From Pseudomonas tolaasii NCPPB 2192 (GTDB taxonomy: Bacteria; Pseudomonadota; Gammaproteobacteria; Pseudomonadales; Pseudomonadaceae): a stretch of 64,000 nt of DNA. The notes below the pieces were generated by a model. It made no database searches, was not told the DNA's origin, and was given only the letters and a program-made list of their open reading frames with translations. The translations under genes and the position numbers were made by a program. The number at the start of each line of letters is the position of its first letter. Position 1 is the first letter of the stretch. The DNA lies in NCBI RefSeq assembly GCF_002813445.1, contig NZ_PHHD01000001.1, positions 5,642,001-5,706,000 on the forward strand, written 5' to 3'. Of the stretch, positions 17,674 through 25,303 are shown piece after piece.

Positions 17674-17970
17674 ATGAATAAAGCCCTGCCCGACCCACCC
17701 TGCGACCCCGCCAAAAACCGTGTCGCCTTCAACCGCGCCATCGACCATTACCTGCCCACCCAAGGCTTCCATTCGGTCAACGAAAACCTGAGCTTCGAAG
17801 ACGCCCTGCTCTACACCGCCAGCCTGCTCGACAGCGCTTCGGCCACCGCGCTCGATTGCGGGGAACTGCCGGAGAGTCCTGACCGGGCGAAGATCCTGGC
17901 GGTGTGGCATTTGTTGGAAATTGCCAAAACCACCGTCGACCGCTCCATCGACTGCCTGAAACACGGTTAA
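17674..17970 (+). CDS. DUF6124-family small protein
   Basis: A 98-residue soluble protein starting MNKALPDPPCDPAKNRVAFN, with an acidic helical core (LSFEDALLYTASLLDSASATALDCGELPE) and a conserved-looking HLLEIAKTTVDRSID segment. It belongs to a small Pseudomonas family of unknown function. AGGAG sits 8 bp before the ATG and lies within a 9-nt stretch complementary to a loop of the C4-like leader just upstream, so translation may be controlled by RNA pairing. A REP doublet follows the stop immediately. Confidence 0.85.
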   Translation: MNKALPDPPCDPAKNRVAFNRAIDHYLPTQGFHSVNENLSFEDALLYTASLLDSASATALDCGELPESPDRAKILAVWHLLEIAKTTVDRSIDCLKHG

Positions 17971-17973
17971 ACA

Positions 17974-18062
17974 AGTGGGAGCGGGCTTGCCCGCGATGAC
18001 GGTGGGTCAGGCAACAGTAATGTGACCGATAGACCGCTATCGCGGGCAAGCCCGCTCCCACA
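17974..18062. repeat. REP doublet (GCGGGCTTGCCCGC type)
   Basis: AGTGGGAGCGGGCTTGCCCG at the left and its inverse at the right, with a variable middle. It begins three bases after the DUF6124 stop codon. Confidence 0.85.
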
Positions 18063-18212
18063 GTCGATTTGCGGCAATTTCAAACCGCGGGGCCGGCAAA
18101 AAATCCCCCTCTCCATCGTTTCTCCACAAAACCTCCCATGAAAGTGCATGGTTGTTTCGCACACTCGCTGCTGCACAATGCCACTTACACACGGCATGCG
18201 GACCGAGCCACC

Positions 18213-18962
18213 ATGAACGACACCACCGTTGCATCCACGCCACGCCCCGACAACGCCCGGGAAACCCCCGCATTGGTCTTGATTGCGGAAGATGAGCCTG
18301 AGATCGCGGACATTCTGATTGCCTACCTCAAGCGCAGCGGTTTTCGTACGGCCCATGCGCCCGACGGCCGACGCGCCCTGGACATGCACCTGGCACTCAA
18401 ACCGGATTTGCTGTTGCTGGATGTGTTGATGCCCCATGTGGACGGCTGGCAGGTATTGGCCGAGGTGCGCCATCGTGGCACCACGCCGGTGATCATGCTC
18501 ACCGCCCAGGACCAGGACCTGGACAAGCTGATGGGCCTGCGCATCGGCGCGGACGATTACATCGTCAAACCCTTCAATCCGGCGGAAGTCGTGGCGCGCA
18601 CCCAGGCGGTGCTGCGGCGTTCACTCGCCCACAACGACCGTTCCAGCCCCACGGTGCTGCGGGTGGACGCGTTTGAAATCGATCTGGAAAGCTATGAAGT
18701 CACGGTGCATATCGCCGGCAAACGCCTGCCGCTGGCGCTGACGGTCACCGAATTCCGCCTGCTGGCCCAGTTGGCCAAGTCACCGAAACGGGTGTTTACC
18801 CGCGCCGAACTGCTGGCCCAGTGCTCGCCCGAAAGCGACAGCCTCGAGCGCACGGTCGACAGCCATATCAGCAAATTGCGCCGCAAGATCGAAGACGTCG
18901 GGCTGCAAGGCGTGCCCACCAGCATCCGTGGGGTCGGCTACCGATTCGGGTGCGCCTCGTGA
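18213..18962 (+). CDS. Response regulator, OmpR family (AdeR/BaeR-like)
   Basis: A 249-residue DNA-binding response regulator. The receiver domain (about residues 25-140) has the acidic pair in IAEDEPE, the phospho-acceptor Asp in LLLLDVLMP and the switch Lys in YIVKPF. A winged-helix output domain (about 150-245) ends SIRGVGYRFG. It overlaps the kinase gene in a GTGA junction, so the two are cotranslated. Pairing with an AdeS-like kinase suggests control of an efflux system, but no RND pump is adjacent. The ATG at 18213 fits the domain start; upstream in-frame ATGs would add residues unlike the family. Confidence 0.92.
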   Translation: MNDTTVASTPRPDNARETPALVLIAEDEPEIADILIAYLKRSGFRTAHAPDGRRALDMHLALKPDLLLLDVLMPHVDGWQVLAEVRHRGTTPVIMLTAQDQDLDKLMGLRIGADDYIVKPFNPAEVVARTQAVLRRSLAHNDRSSPTVLRVDAFEIDLESYEVTVHIAGKRLPLALTVTEFRLLAQLAKSPKRVFTRAELLAQCSPESDSLERTVDSHISKLRRKIEDVGLQGVPTSIRGVGYRFGCAS

Positions 18963-20020
18963 GAAATCTCAATGGCCTGAGCCGCCAGATCATCCTGTCG
19001 ATGTCCGCCGTAGTGCTGTGCGTGATCGCCCTGGCGGTGATCGGCTCGTACATTTTCTACGCGCTGCTGTGGACCTATTGGCCACTGACCAACGAAGAAG
19101 TGGATGAGTGGTTGCCGGCCAATATCGAGTGGGCCTGGATGGGCCTGACCACCTGCGTCAGCCTGGCGGTAGGCTCGATTGTGGCGTTGAAGCTGTCCCG
19201 GCGGATTTTGATGCCGCTCAACTCGGTGGCCGAGAACCTGCGCAAGCTGGCCGATGGCGACCTGGACGTGCAGGCCGTGGCGGGTGACCAGTCCATCGGC
19301 GAAGCCGCGGTGCTGGTGGATGACTTCAACAGCATGGCCCAGCGCCTTAAACGCATGGCCCAGGAGCAGGCGTTCTGGAACGCGGCCATTGCCCACGAAC
19401 TGCGCACGCCGCTGACCATCTTGCGCGGGCGCCTGCAGGGCTTGGCCGAAGGTGTATTCGAACCGGACACGGCGCAGTTCTACAGCCTGCTCGGCCAGGT
19501 GGAGGGCTTGACGCGCCTGATCGAGGATTTGCGCGTCGTCGGCCTGGCCGACAGCGGTTACCTGGAACTGAACCTGCATGAGGCCGACCTGGCCACGGGC
19601 ATCGAAGACGACGTGAGGTTGTTCGAGCCGAGCCTGGTCGCCGCGGGCTTCACCCTGCAACTGGACCTGCAGCGCCGCACACTGCGCTGCGACCCGGCCA
19701 GGATTCGCCAGGCGTTATTGGCGCTGCTGGACAATATTCGCCGACACGCGACGCCGGGAAACGTCAATGTGCACCTGAGCACCCGTGACGGCGTGAATTA
19801 CCTGCGCGTGCGTGATGATGGCCCGGGCATTGACGAGGGTTTTGCCGCGCACATGTTCGAAGCCTTCCAGCGCGGTGAACACTCGCGCTCACGCGCCCAG
19901 GGCGGCAGTGGCCTGGGGCTGGCGGTGGTGCGTGCCATCGCCCTCGCCCACGGCGGCGCCGTAACGTGCCGAAACATGGAAAACGGGGGAACGCTGCTCG
20001 AACTCAGCTGGCCTGCCTGA
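18959..20020 (+). CDS. Sensor histidine kinase (AdeS-like)
   Basis: A 353-residue inner-membrane kinase starting at GTG 18959 within the stop of the response regulator gene. Two membrane helices (IILSMSAVVLCVIALAVIGSYIF and WMGLTTCVSLAVGSIVAL) flank a short periplasmic loop of about 30 residues rich in Trp and acidic residues. HAMP follows (RRILMPLNSVAENLRKLADGDLDV), then the H-box (HELRTPLTILRGRLQGLAEG) and an ATPase domain with N-box LLDNIRRHA and G-boxes DDGPGID and GGSGLGLAVV. The small sensor loop suggests membrane or envelope sensing. Confidence 0.92.
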   Translation: MRNLNGLSRQIILSMSAVVLCVIALAVIGSYIFYALLWTYWPLTNEEVDEWLPANIEWAWMGLTTCVSLAVGSIVALKLSRRILMPLNSVAENLRKLADGDLDVQAVAGDQSIGEAAVLVDDFNSMAQRLKRMAQEQAFWNAAIAHELRTPLTILRGRLQGLAEGVFEPDTAQFYSLLGQVEGLTRLIEDLRVVGLADSGYLELNLHEADLATGIEDDVRLFEPSLVAAGFTLQLDLQRRTLRCDPARIRQALLALLDNIRRHATPGNVNVHLSTRDGVNYLRVRDDGPGIDEGFAAHMFEAFQRGEHSRSRAQGGSGLGLAVVRAIALAHGGAVTCRNMENGGTLLELSWPA

Positions 20021-20036
20021 CTCGAGCGGCACTGCG

Positions 20037-20225
20037 ATGCGCCTCTTTTCTTTGATATTCAACAAACGCGGCCGTGATCGGCACTTTGCTTGCGTGGATG
20101 CCCAAGGCATCTGCATTGCGTTCAAAAGCTGCCGTGCAATGCCGGCCAACGGAGATTGGGTAGAGGTTGAAGGGATCAACCTGTGCTGGCTGGGAAAGCC
20201 TCTTCCCGTCGGTGCCCGGCAGTGA
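20037..20225 (+). CDS. Small hypothetical protein downstream of the kinase
   Basis: A 62-residue open frame (MRLFSLIFNKRGRDRHFACVD...) beginning 16 bp after the kinase stop. It has a basic N-terminus, three Cys residues and an apparent beta-rich core (GDWVEVEGINLCWLGKPLPVG). The next gene starts at a GTG overlapping its stop, which supports translation. I do not recognise a family. No strong Shine-Dalgarno sequence is visible. Confidence 0.55.
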   Translation: MRLFSLIFNKRGRDRHFACVDAQGICIAFKSCRAMPANGDWVEVEGINLCWLGKPLPVGARQ

Positions 20226-20551
20226 ACCTGCACAATGACCTGCCCCGCCTTGAAGCCTCGTTGAGACTGCACACGGCGCGTCTGAAAAGGCTGCAACAGT
20301 TTTGGGTGCCGCTGCAGCAACGCGCGCCCAAATGGGTGTTGGTGTTATGGATTGTGGGGGTTGGCGTCTCACTGGCCACCCAGTCCTATTGCCACTGGCT
20401 GGTCACTGCGCCGCTGATCGGCGGGTTGATCCTGGCGGAAATCATCATCGATGAGCGGCAAATGACCCTGGCCTTGCGCGCAGACCGCGCACGCGACGCG
20501 TTGCGCGAAGCCAGGGACCGCGAGTACCTGTGCGGCCAGCCCAGCGAGTGA
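20222..20551 (+). CDS. Small membrane protein, coupled to the two-component operon
   Basis: A 109-residue protein starting at GTG 20222 inside the stop of the preceding small gene. It has an amphipathic N-terminal helix (LPRLEASLRLHTARLKRLQQF), two hydrophobic segments (WVLVLWIVGVGVSLATQ and HWLVTAPLIGGLILAEIII) and a charged C-terminal helix (ERQMTLALRADRARDALREARDREYL). The function is unknown. Coupling to the AdeRS-like genes suggests an accessory role in that system; this is inference from position. Confidence 0.65.
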   Translation: MNLHNDLPRLEASLRLHTARLKRLQQFWVPLQQRAPKWVLVLWIVGVGVSLATQSYCHWLVTAPLIGGLILAEIIIDERQMTLALRADRARDALREARDREYLCGQPSE

Positions 20552-20572
20552 TCCCTGAGCCGGCTGTTGCAA

Positions 20573-20929
20573 CTACAGCAATACGGTCGCCAGCATGCCC
20601 AGCGCCCCGAGGAAAAACCCGATCAACGCGCCTCGCCCCGGCACCTGCTGAAACAGGCCCCACACCACCAGCGGTTCAAGCAGCAGCAATGACGTCACGG
20701 ACACCACCGTGACAATCCAGATATCGCCAACCGCCACGTACCCGAGCCAATACGCGCCGAGCAGGCATAGCCCCGCAAAACACATCAGCACCACCGGCAT
20801 GACAAACGATGCCCAAGGGGCGCCGTCCACCTGGGCAAGCCGGGCCGTGGCTACTTCACTGTAGATCGCACAAAACTCGCCCAACACCATCAGGCCTAGA
20901 GCAGAAACTCCGAGTAATTCTTTGGACAT
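20573..20929 (-). CDS. Small four-helix membrane protein
   Basis: A 118-residue protein with four predicted membrane helices (VSALGLMVLGEFCAIYS, FVMPVVLMCFAGLCLLGAYWL, IWIVTVVSVTSLLLLEPLVVWGLF and ALIGFFLGALGMLATVLL). The length and topology resemble the small multidrug resistance and EamA-half families, but the usual N-terminal SMR Glu motif is not clear. AAGGAG lies 8 bp before the ATG. It converges on the AdeRS-like operon. Confidence 0.75.
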   Translation of the reverse strand: MSKELLGVSALGLMVLGEFCAIYSEVATARLAQVDGAPWASFVMPVVLMCFAGLCLLGAYWLGYVAVGDIWIVTVVSVTSLLLLEPLVVWGLFQQVPGRGALIGFFLGALGMLATVLL

Positions 20930-21057
20930 ATCAAAAACTCCTTCGTATTCAGGGACAGGTTTTTCAACTCCCAGCCCGTAATGGCGCTGCTGCCGGCGTT
21001 GAGGCTGCGATACGAAGTGATTTTGAAGAGCTCTGAATTATCGAAGTACTTTCCCAT
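20896..21057 (-). CDS. Possible 53-residue peptide overlapping the four-helix protein
   Basis: An open frame starting MGKYFDNSELFKITSYRSL, with AGAGGA 7 bp before its ATG at 21057. It overlaps the four-helix membrane protein start by 34 bp in another frame. The composition (Lys, Asn, Ser, aromatic residues) is protein-like. It could be a leader peptide whose translation opens the next ribosome binding site. There is no family match from memory. Confidence 0.35.
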   Translation of the reverse strand: MGKYFDNSELFKITSYRSLNAGSSAITGWELKNLSLNTKEFLICPKNYSEFLL

Positions 21058-21176
21058 GCCATTGTCCTCTGTCAGTTCGGCGGCTCCTGGCCGCCGTGAC
21101 GCAGACTCGCACGAAGCATCGGATGGCGTAAACAGGCAGGCGCCGGGCAGCGTGTGCCGTGGCGCCTGCCCGAACC

Positions 21177-21944
21177 TTACTGCGCGGCTTTTTCGATCAG
21201 GCTGGCCACGGCTTGCGGGTTGGAGACCATGACCGCGTGGGACGCGCCCTTGACCACCACCGTCTGTTTGGAGTGAGCCCGCTCGGCCATGAACGCCAGT
21301 GCTTTGGGCGGGATGGCCTTGTCGGCGTCGCCGTAGACGAACCAGGACGGCAGGTTCTTCCAGGTGGCCTCGGTGGCAGCATCACTCAGAGCGGCGGTGG
21401 TGATCGGGCGTTGCGCGATAGCCGCCAGGCGAGTGGCGGCATCGGGCACATCGGCGGCGATTTGGTCGTGGAACTTGTCCTGCTGGATGTACAGATCCTT
21501 TTTACCGTCCGCCAATTCGACAGGGGGCGCCAACGCCGCCGGCAACGTGCTGCCGGGGAAACGGCCGAGAATGTCATGCACGCTTTCGCCTCTCTCCGGC
21601 GCCACCGCCGACACAAACACCAACGCCTTGACCTCCGGGTTGCCGTTCGCCGCCTCGGTGATCACCGGGCCGCCATAGGAATGGCCGACCAGCACGACGG
21701 GATGCTTGATGCTATGGATCAGGTCCACCACCGATTGGGCGTCATTTGCCAGACCGCGCAGCGGGTTGGCGACGGCGACAACGTCGTAGCCGTCCTTGTG
21801 CAGAATCTGTGTCACACCGTTCCAGCTTGAGGAATCGGCAAACGCGCCGTGAACCAGAACGATGGTGGGTTTGCCACCCGTCGCAGCGAACGCGCTGGAA
21901 CAGAGGGCCATTGCGAGGGCAAGGCAGGGAAAGAACTTGTTCAT
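21177..21944 (-). CDS. Secreted alpha/beta hydrolase (serine type)
   Basis: A 255-residue hydrolase with a cleavable signal peptide (MNKFFPCLALAMALCSSAFA). The oxyanion segment is VLVHGAFADSSSW, the nucleophile elbow GHSYGG supplies Ser, the Asp is likely in YGDADKAIP, and the His is in GASHAVMVSNP. It resembles small periplasmic esterase-like hydrolases often annotated only as alpha/beta hydrolase. It stands alone between the four-helix membrane protein and a second hydrolase, on the same strand as both. The substrate is unknown. Confidence 0.9.
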   Translation of the reverse strand: MNKFFPCLALAMALCSSAFAATGGKPTIVLVHGAFADSSSWNGVTQILHKDGYDVVAVANPLRGLANDAQSVVDLIHSIKHPVVLVGHSYGGPVITEAANGNPEVKALVFVSAVAPERGESVHDILGRFPGSTLPAALAPPVELADGKKDLYIQQDKFHDQIAADVPDAATRLAAIAQRPITTAALSDAATEATWKNLPSWFVYGDADKAIPPKALAFMAERAHSKQTVVVKGASHAVMVSNPQAVASLIEKAAQ

Positions 21945-22108
21945 AGAGATCCTGTAAATGAAGACACTGATAAATGGAAAATCATGGAGTGCAGCGCGGC
22001 CACTATCGTCCCGTCGAGAGGACCTAAGAACCTCCCCCGTTTACAATTCAGAATTCCACTGGATGAAATGGCCGCACCACGACAATGCTGGCCGTCGGCC
22101 CCGGCACG

Positions 22109-22214
22109 TGTGGCGAGGGAGCTTGCTCCCGCTGGACTGCGCAGCAGTCCCAGGCTTTTTAAACAAAGAGCCGGGGCCGCTTCGCGGCCCAGCGGGAGCA
22201 AGCTCCCTCGCCAC
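22109..22214. repeat. Inverted repeat, GTGGCGAGGGAGCTTGCTCC class
   Basis: GTGTGGCGAGGGAGCTTGC at the left is mirrored at the right by GCAAGCTCCCTCGCCAC. A GCCGGGGCCGCTTCGCGGCCC segment inside forms its own hairpin. This is a second REP sequence class, also seen inside the MITE at 39141-39176. Confidence 0.8.
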
Positions 22215-22229
22215 TCAACAGCGTGTTTA

Positions 22230-23222
22230 TCAGCGCGGTTGACGCTTCACGTTACGGTCCAGAAACGCCAGGATCGCGGCACCGATCGGGTCCAGGTGGG
22301 TTTCCAGGGCGAAGTGGCCGGTGTCGTAGAAACGCACGTCGGCGTTTTTCAAATCACGCTTGAACGCCTCCGCACCCGGCGGAATGAAGATCGCGTCATT
22401 CTTGCCCCACACCGCCAGCAGCGCGGGTTGGTGGTCCCGAAAGTACTGCTGCAACTGCGGGTACATGTCGACGTTGGTCTTGTAGTCCTTGAACAGGTCC
22501 AGCTGGATTTCAGCATTGGCCGGCTGGCCGACATGCGCGGCGTCCATCAGGTACGTTTCGGGCGCCACCACACTTGGGTCCGGCGTGCCGTGCTGGTACT
22601 GGTCCTTGATGGCGGCTACCTGCAGCACCGGGCGCAAGGCGTTGCGGTTCGCTTCGGAGGGGTCTTCCCAATACTTTTGCACAGGCGCCCAACCGGTGCT
22701 CAGGCCTTCAACGTAGGCATTGCCGTTTTGCGAAACGATTGCGGTGACCCGCTCCGGGTGCTTGACCGCCAGGCGCCACCCCACCGGCGCGCCGTAGTCG
22801 AACACCTGCAAGGCATATTGCTTCAGGCCGAGCACCTGGGTGAACGCATCCATCGTGTTCGAAATATTCTCGAACGAGTACTGGTACGTGTCGCGCGGCG
22901 GGCTCTGGGTCAGGCCAAAACCGGGCAGGTCCGGCGCAATAACGTGGTAGCGCCTGGACAACACCGGAATCAGATTCCGGTACATGAACGACGAAGTGGG
23001 AAAGCCGTGCAGTAACAGCACGGTGGGGTTGGCAGGGTCGCCCGCCTCCCGGTAAAAAACATTCACGTCCTTCACCTGTGCGTAGCGATAGTGCACCTGG
23101 TCAAACGATTCAATCTTCGCACTTGCAGTTGCCTGCGTTGCGGCCTGGGCAGGCAACATGCCAAACCCGCTGTTAATGACGGCGCACGCGCACATCGCCG
23201 TGAACAACTTGTTCAAGTTCAT
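22230..23222 (-). CDS. Exported alpha/beta hydrolase, epoxide hydrolase/haloalkane dehalogenase type
   Basis: A 330-residue protein with an N-terminal signal (AVINSGFGMLPAQAATQA). The HGFP oxyanion motif (LLLHGFPTSSFMYRNLIPVL) and the lid region are typical. At the nucleophile elbow the sequence is VFDYGAPVGWRLA, so the nucleophile is Asp, not Ser, as in epoxide hydrolases and dehalogenases. The catalytic His is likely in YDTGHFALETH. It faces a LysR gene at 23457, which may control it. Periplasmic location is unusual for this subfamily but does occur. Confidence 0.87.
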   Translation of the reverse strand: MNLNKLFTAMCACAVINSGFGMLPAQAATQATASAKIESFDQVHYRYAQVKDVNVFYREAGDPANPTVLLLHGFPTSSFMYRNLIPVLSRRYHVIAPDLPGFGLTQSPPRDTYQYSFENISNTMDAFTQVLGLKQYALQVFDYGAPVGWRLAVKHPERVTAIVSQNGNAYVEGLSTGWAPVQKYWEDPSEANRNALRPVLQVAAIKDQYQHGTPDPSVVAPETYLMDAAHVGQPANAEIQLDLFKDYKTNVDMYPQLQQYFRDHQPALLAVWGKNDAIFIPPGAEAFKRDLKNADVRFYDTGHFALETHLDPIGAAILAFLDRNVKRQPR

Positions 23223-23456
23223 ACTTGCTTACCTGACTGGAAAAAATTCGATAGTGTTTCTCTGAGCAACTTTCTCGATTGCCGGGCAAGTATGCACATT
23301 CACATTCGGGGTGATAATCACACCATGGCGCGAATGACTTTCACAAAAAACGGGAAAATCCGTTAATACTAATATGGGCCGCCCTGTTACTTTTTCATTT
23401 AGCGAAATAACACCCCCCATTCTTTATTGATATTTTCATTATTCAGGTAGAGTTGG

Positions 23457-24371
23457 ATGGACCGCATAGAAGCAATGACCTTGTTAATCACCACCCTCGA
23501 AACCGGCAGTTTCTCCGCCGCAGGCCGGGCATTGCGGATTCCGGTGCAAACGGTCAGTCGTAAAATAGCCGACCTGGAGCGGGCGCTCGGTACGCAACTG
23601 CTGACGCGAACCACGCGCAAAATCGGCCTGACAGACGCCGGTGCCCAGTACGCGCAAGCAGCGAGAACGATTCTGGAACAGGTGGCCGAAGCCGAACGCA
23701 TTGCGGCGGGCGAGTTTGTGGCGCCGCGCGGCGACCTGGTGATCTCGGCACCCGAACTGTTTGGCAGGCTGCACGTGCTGCCCGTGGTGTCCGATTTTCT
23801 CGCGCTGTTCGCCGACATCAACATCAAGTTGGTGCTGGGCGACCGCAACGTTGACCTGTTTGACGACCAGATCGACCTGGTCGTGCGCATCGGCCATCTG
23901 CCTGACAGCGGCATGATCGCCACGCGTGTAGGCTCGGTGCGTGGAGTAGTCTGCGCCAGCCCGGCATTACTCGACTTGCAGGGTGTGCCCGACACGCCCG
24001 CGGCCCTGAAAACCATGCCCTGCATCTCGACTTACGGCCCGAACATCACCACGGCCTGGCGCTTTCTGGACCCGCGCAAAGGCTCCTCCATCGAACTGGC
24101 ACTGACACCCAGGCTACTTGCCCCGGCCATCGCATTGGTTGACGCGGCGGTTCGCGGTGTGGGCGTGGCTCGCCTTCTTCATTATCAAGCCATCGACGCG
24201 ATTGAATCGGGCACCTTGCAACGAGTACTCAAAGACTACGAGCTGGAGCCGTTTCCGATCCATCTGCTGCATGCGGCCCATAAACACATGCCACTGAAGA
24301 TGCGCCGTTTTCTGGAATTCGCAACGCCGCGCCTGCGTCAGTCACTGGCACCTTTTTCAGCGGCGCACTGA
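23457..24371 (+). CDS. LysR-family transcriptional regulator
   Basis: A 304-residue regulator of full family length. The HTH lies at about residues 4-63 (MDRIEAMTLLITTLETGSFSAAGRALRIPVQTVSRKIADLERALG), followed by a periplasmic-binding-protein-like effector domain (GDLVISAPELFGRLHVLPVVSDFLALFADINIKLVLGDRNVDLFDDQIDLVVRIG). It belongs to the DsdC/AaeR-like branch common beside detoxification genes. Its divergent neighbour is the Asp-nucleophile hydrolase, the likely target. Confidence 0.92.
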   Translation: MDRIEAMTLLITTLETGSFSAAGRALRIPVQTVSRKIADLERALGTQLLTRTTRKIGLTDAGAQYAQAARTILEQVAEAERIAAGEFVAPRGDLVISAPELFGRLHVLPVVSDFLALFADINIKLVLGDRNVDLFDDQIDLVVRIGHLPDSGMIATRVGSVRGVVCASPALLDLQGVPDTPAALKTMPCISTYGPNITTAWRFLDPRKGSSIELALTPRLLAPAIALVDAAVRGVGVARLLHYQAIDAIESGTLQRVLKDYELEPFPIHLLHAAHKHMPLKMRRFLEFATPRLRQSLAPFSAAH

Positions 24372-24401
24372 AATTTCAGTCTTCGCGAAAAAAAATTTCC
24401 A

Positions 24402-24424
24402 AACAGATCAACTGTTGTTTTTTT
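24402..24424 (+). terminator. Possible weak intrinsic terminator after the LysR gene
   Basis: AACAG-ATCAA-CTGTT followed by GTTTTTTT, 30 bp after the stop. The stem is only five base pairs, so the call is weak. The rest of the gap to 24657 is AT-rich and must hold the promoter of the next gene. Confidence 0.35.
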
Positions 24425-24607
24425 AGACGACGAACAGTTAATGAAATAATCGAGCCTGCAAAAACCCCATAACCACGGCGCAACTTTATTTATATAATTC
24501 GTATAATTCCAACACATGAAAAAGTACCAACTCAACCTTTCCCCTTTTTAAATACGCTCAACAAAAACGCGCTTGACGGTCTATTAAACCTCCCTATAAA
24601 TTCAATT

Positions 24608-24625
24608 GTACCGATCGTTCGGTAC
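24608..24625. promoter_or_regulatory. TetR-type operator
   Basis: GTACCGA-TCGT-TCGGTAC, an inverted repeat with 7-bp perfect arms, 32 bp before the AhpD-like start. It is typical of TetR-family sites. The TetR gene two positions downstream (25304) is the likely binder. Confidence 0.65.
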
Positions 24626-24657
24626 GGTTTAAAACTTACTTCATAGGGTTTCCAAAC

Positions 24658-25245
24658 ATGGCACGTATCAACGTACTGACTGCAGCAACAGCAACAGAAG
24701 AGCAAAAGCAGATCTTCGCCAAAACCGAAGGAAAGTTTGGTAAAAACCCATTGATCATGAGCGCGTTGACCAACTCGCCCGCCACCATGAACAGCTACCT
24801 TGCGCTGTTCCAGAACTTGACCGATGGCCGCTTCAGTAAACAACTGGCCCGCAAAATCGGCCTTGCCATTGGCGAAGCCAATGGCTGTGAATATTGCATC
24901 TCTTTGCTGGCCTACATCGCCAAACTGCAAAAACTCACCGAGGTGGACATTGAACTGGCGCGCAAAGGCAAATCGGTCGACACCAAGGAAACCGCCTTGC
25001 TGGAATTCGTTCTGCAACTGGTCAACCACAAGGGCGACCTGACCGACGCCGAAGTTCAGGCCGTGAAGGACGCCGGCTGGAATGATGAAGACATCACCGA
25101 AGTCTTTGGCCACCTGACGCTGAATTTCATGACCAACTACTTCTGGAAAGTGGCGCGTACCGACGTCGACTTCCCGATTCTGCGCCTGTTCGACCAAGGC
25201 AAAATCTCCCGCGGCGCCAGCCACGCATTCAAGCAAGTCGTTTGA
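24658..25245 (+). CDS. Carboxymuconolactone decarboxylase / AhpD-like protein
   Basis: A 195-residue soluble protein of the AhpD-like fold. The redox motif is CEYC in GEANGCEYCISLLAYIAKLQ (about residue 78), with the following His of the AhpD motif replaced. It probably acts as a peroxidase-like or thiol-redox protein. A TetR-type palindrome lies in its promoter and a TetR gene follows, a common autoregulated arrangement for this family. The start at 24658 is the first ATG after the palindrome. Confidence 0.88.
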   Translation: MARINVLTAATATEEQKQIFAKTEGKFGKNPLIMSALTNSPATMNSYLALFQNLTDGRFSKQLARKIGLAIGEANGCEYCISLLAYIAKLQKLTEVDIELARKGKSVDTKETALLEFVLQLVNHKGDLTDAEVQAVKDAGWNDEDITEVFGHLTLNFMTNYFWKVARTDVDFPILRLFDQGKISRGASHAFKQVV

Positions 25246-25256
25246 TTTAGTCGAAA

Positions 25257-25285
25257 GCGGCTTCAGGCTCCGGGCCTGAAGCCGC
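25257..25285. repeat. Strong hairpin between the AhpD-like and TetR genes
   Basis: GCGGCTTCAGGC-TCCGG-GCCTGAAGCCGC forms a 12-bp stem directly after the AhpD-like stop. No T-run follows, so it may stabilise or partly attenuate the transcript rather than terminate it. Confidence 0.65.
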
Positions 25286-25303
25286 CAGCACTCTGACCTG
25301 GCA

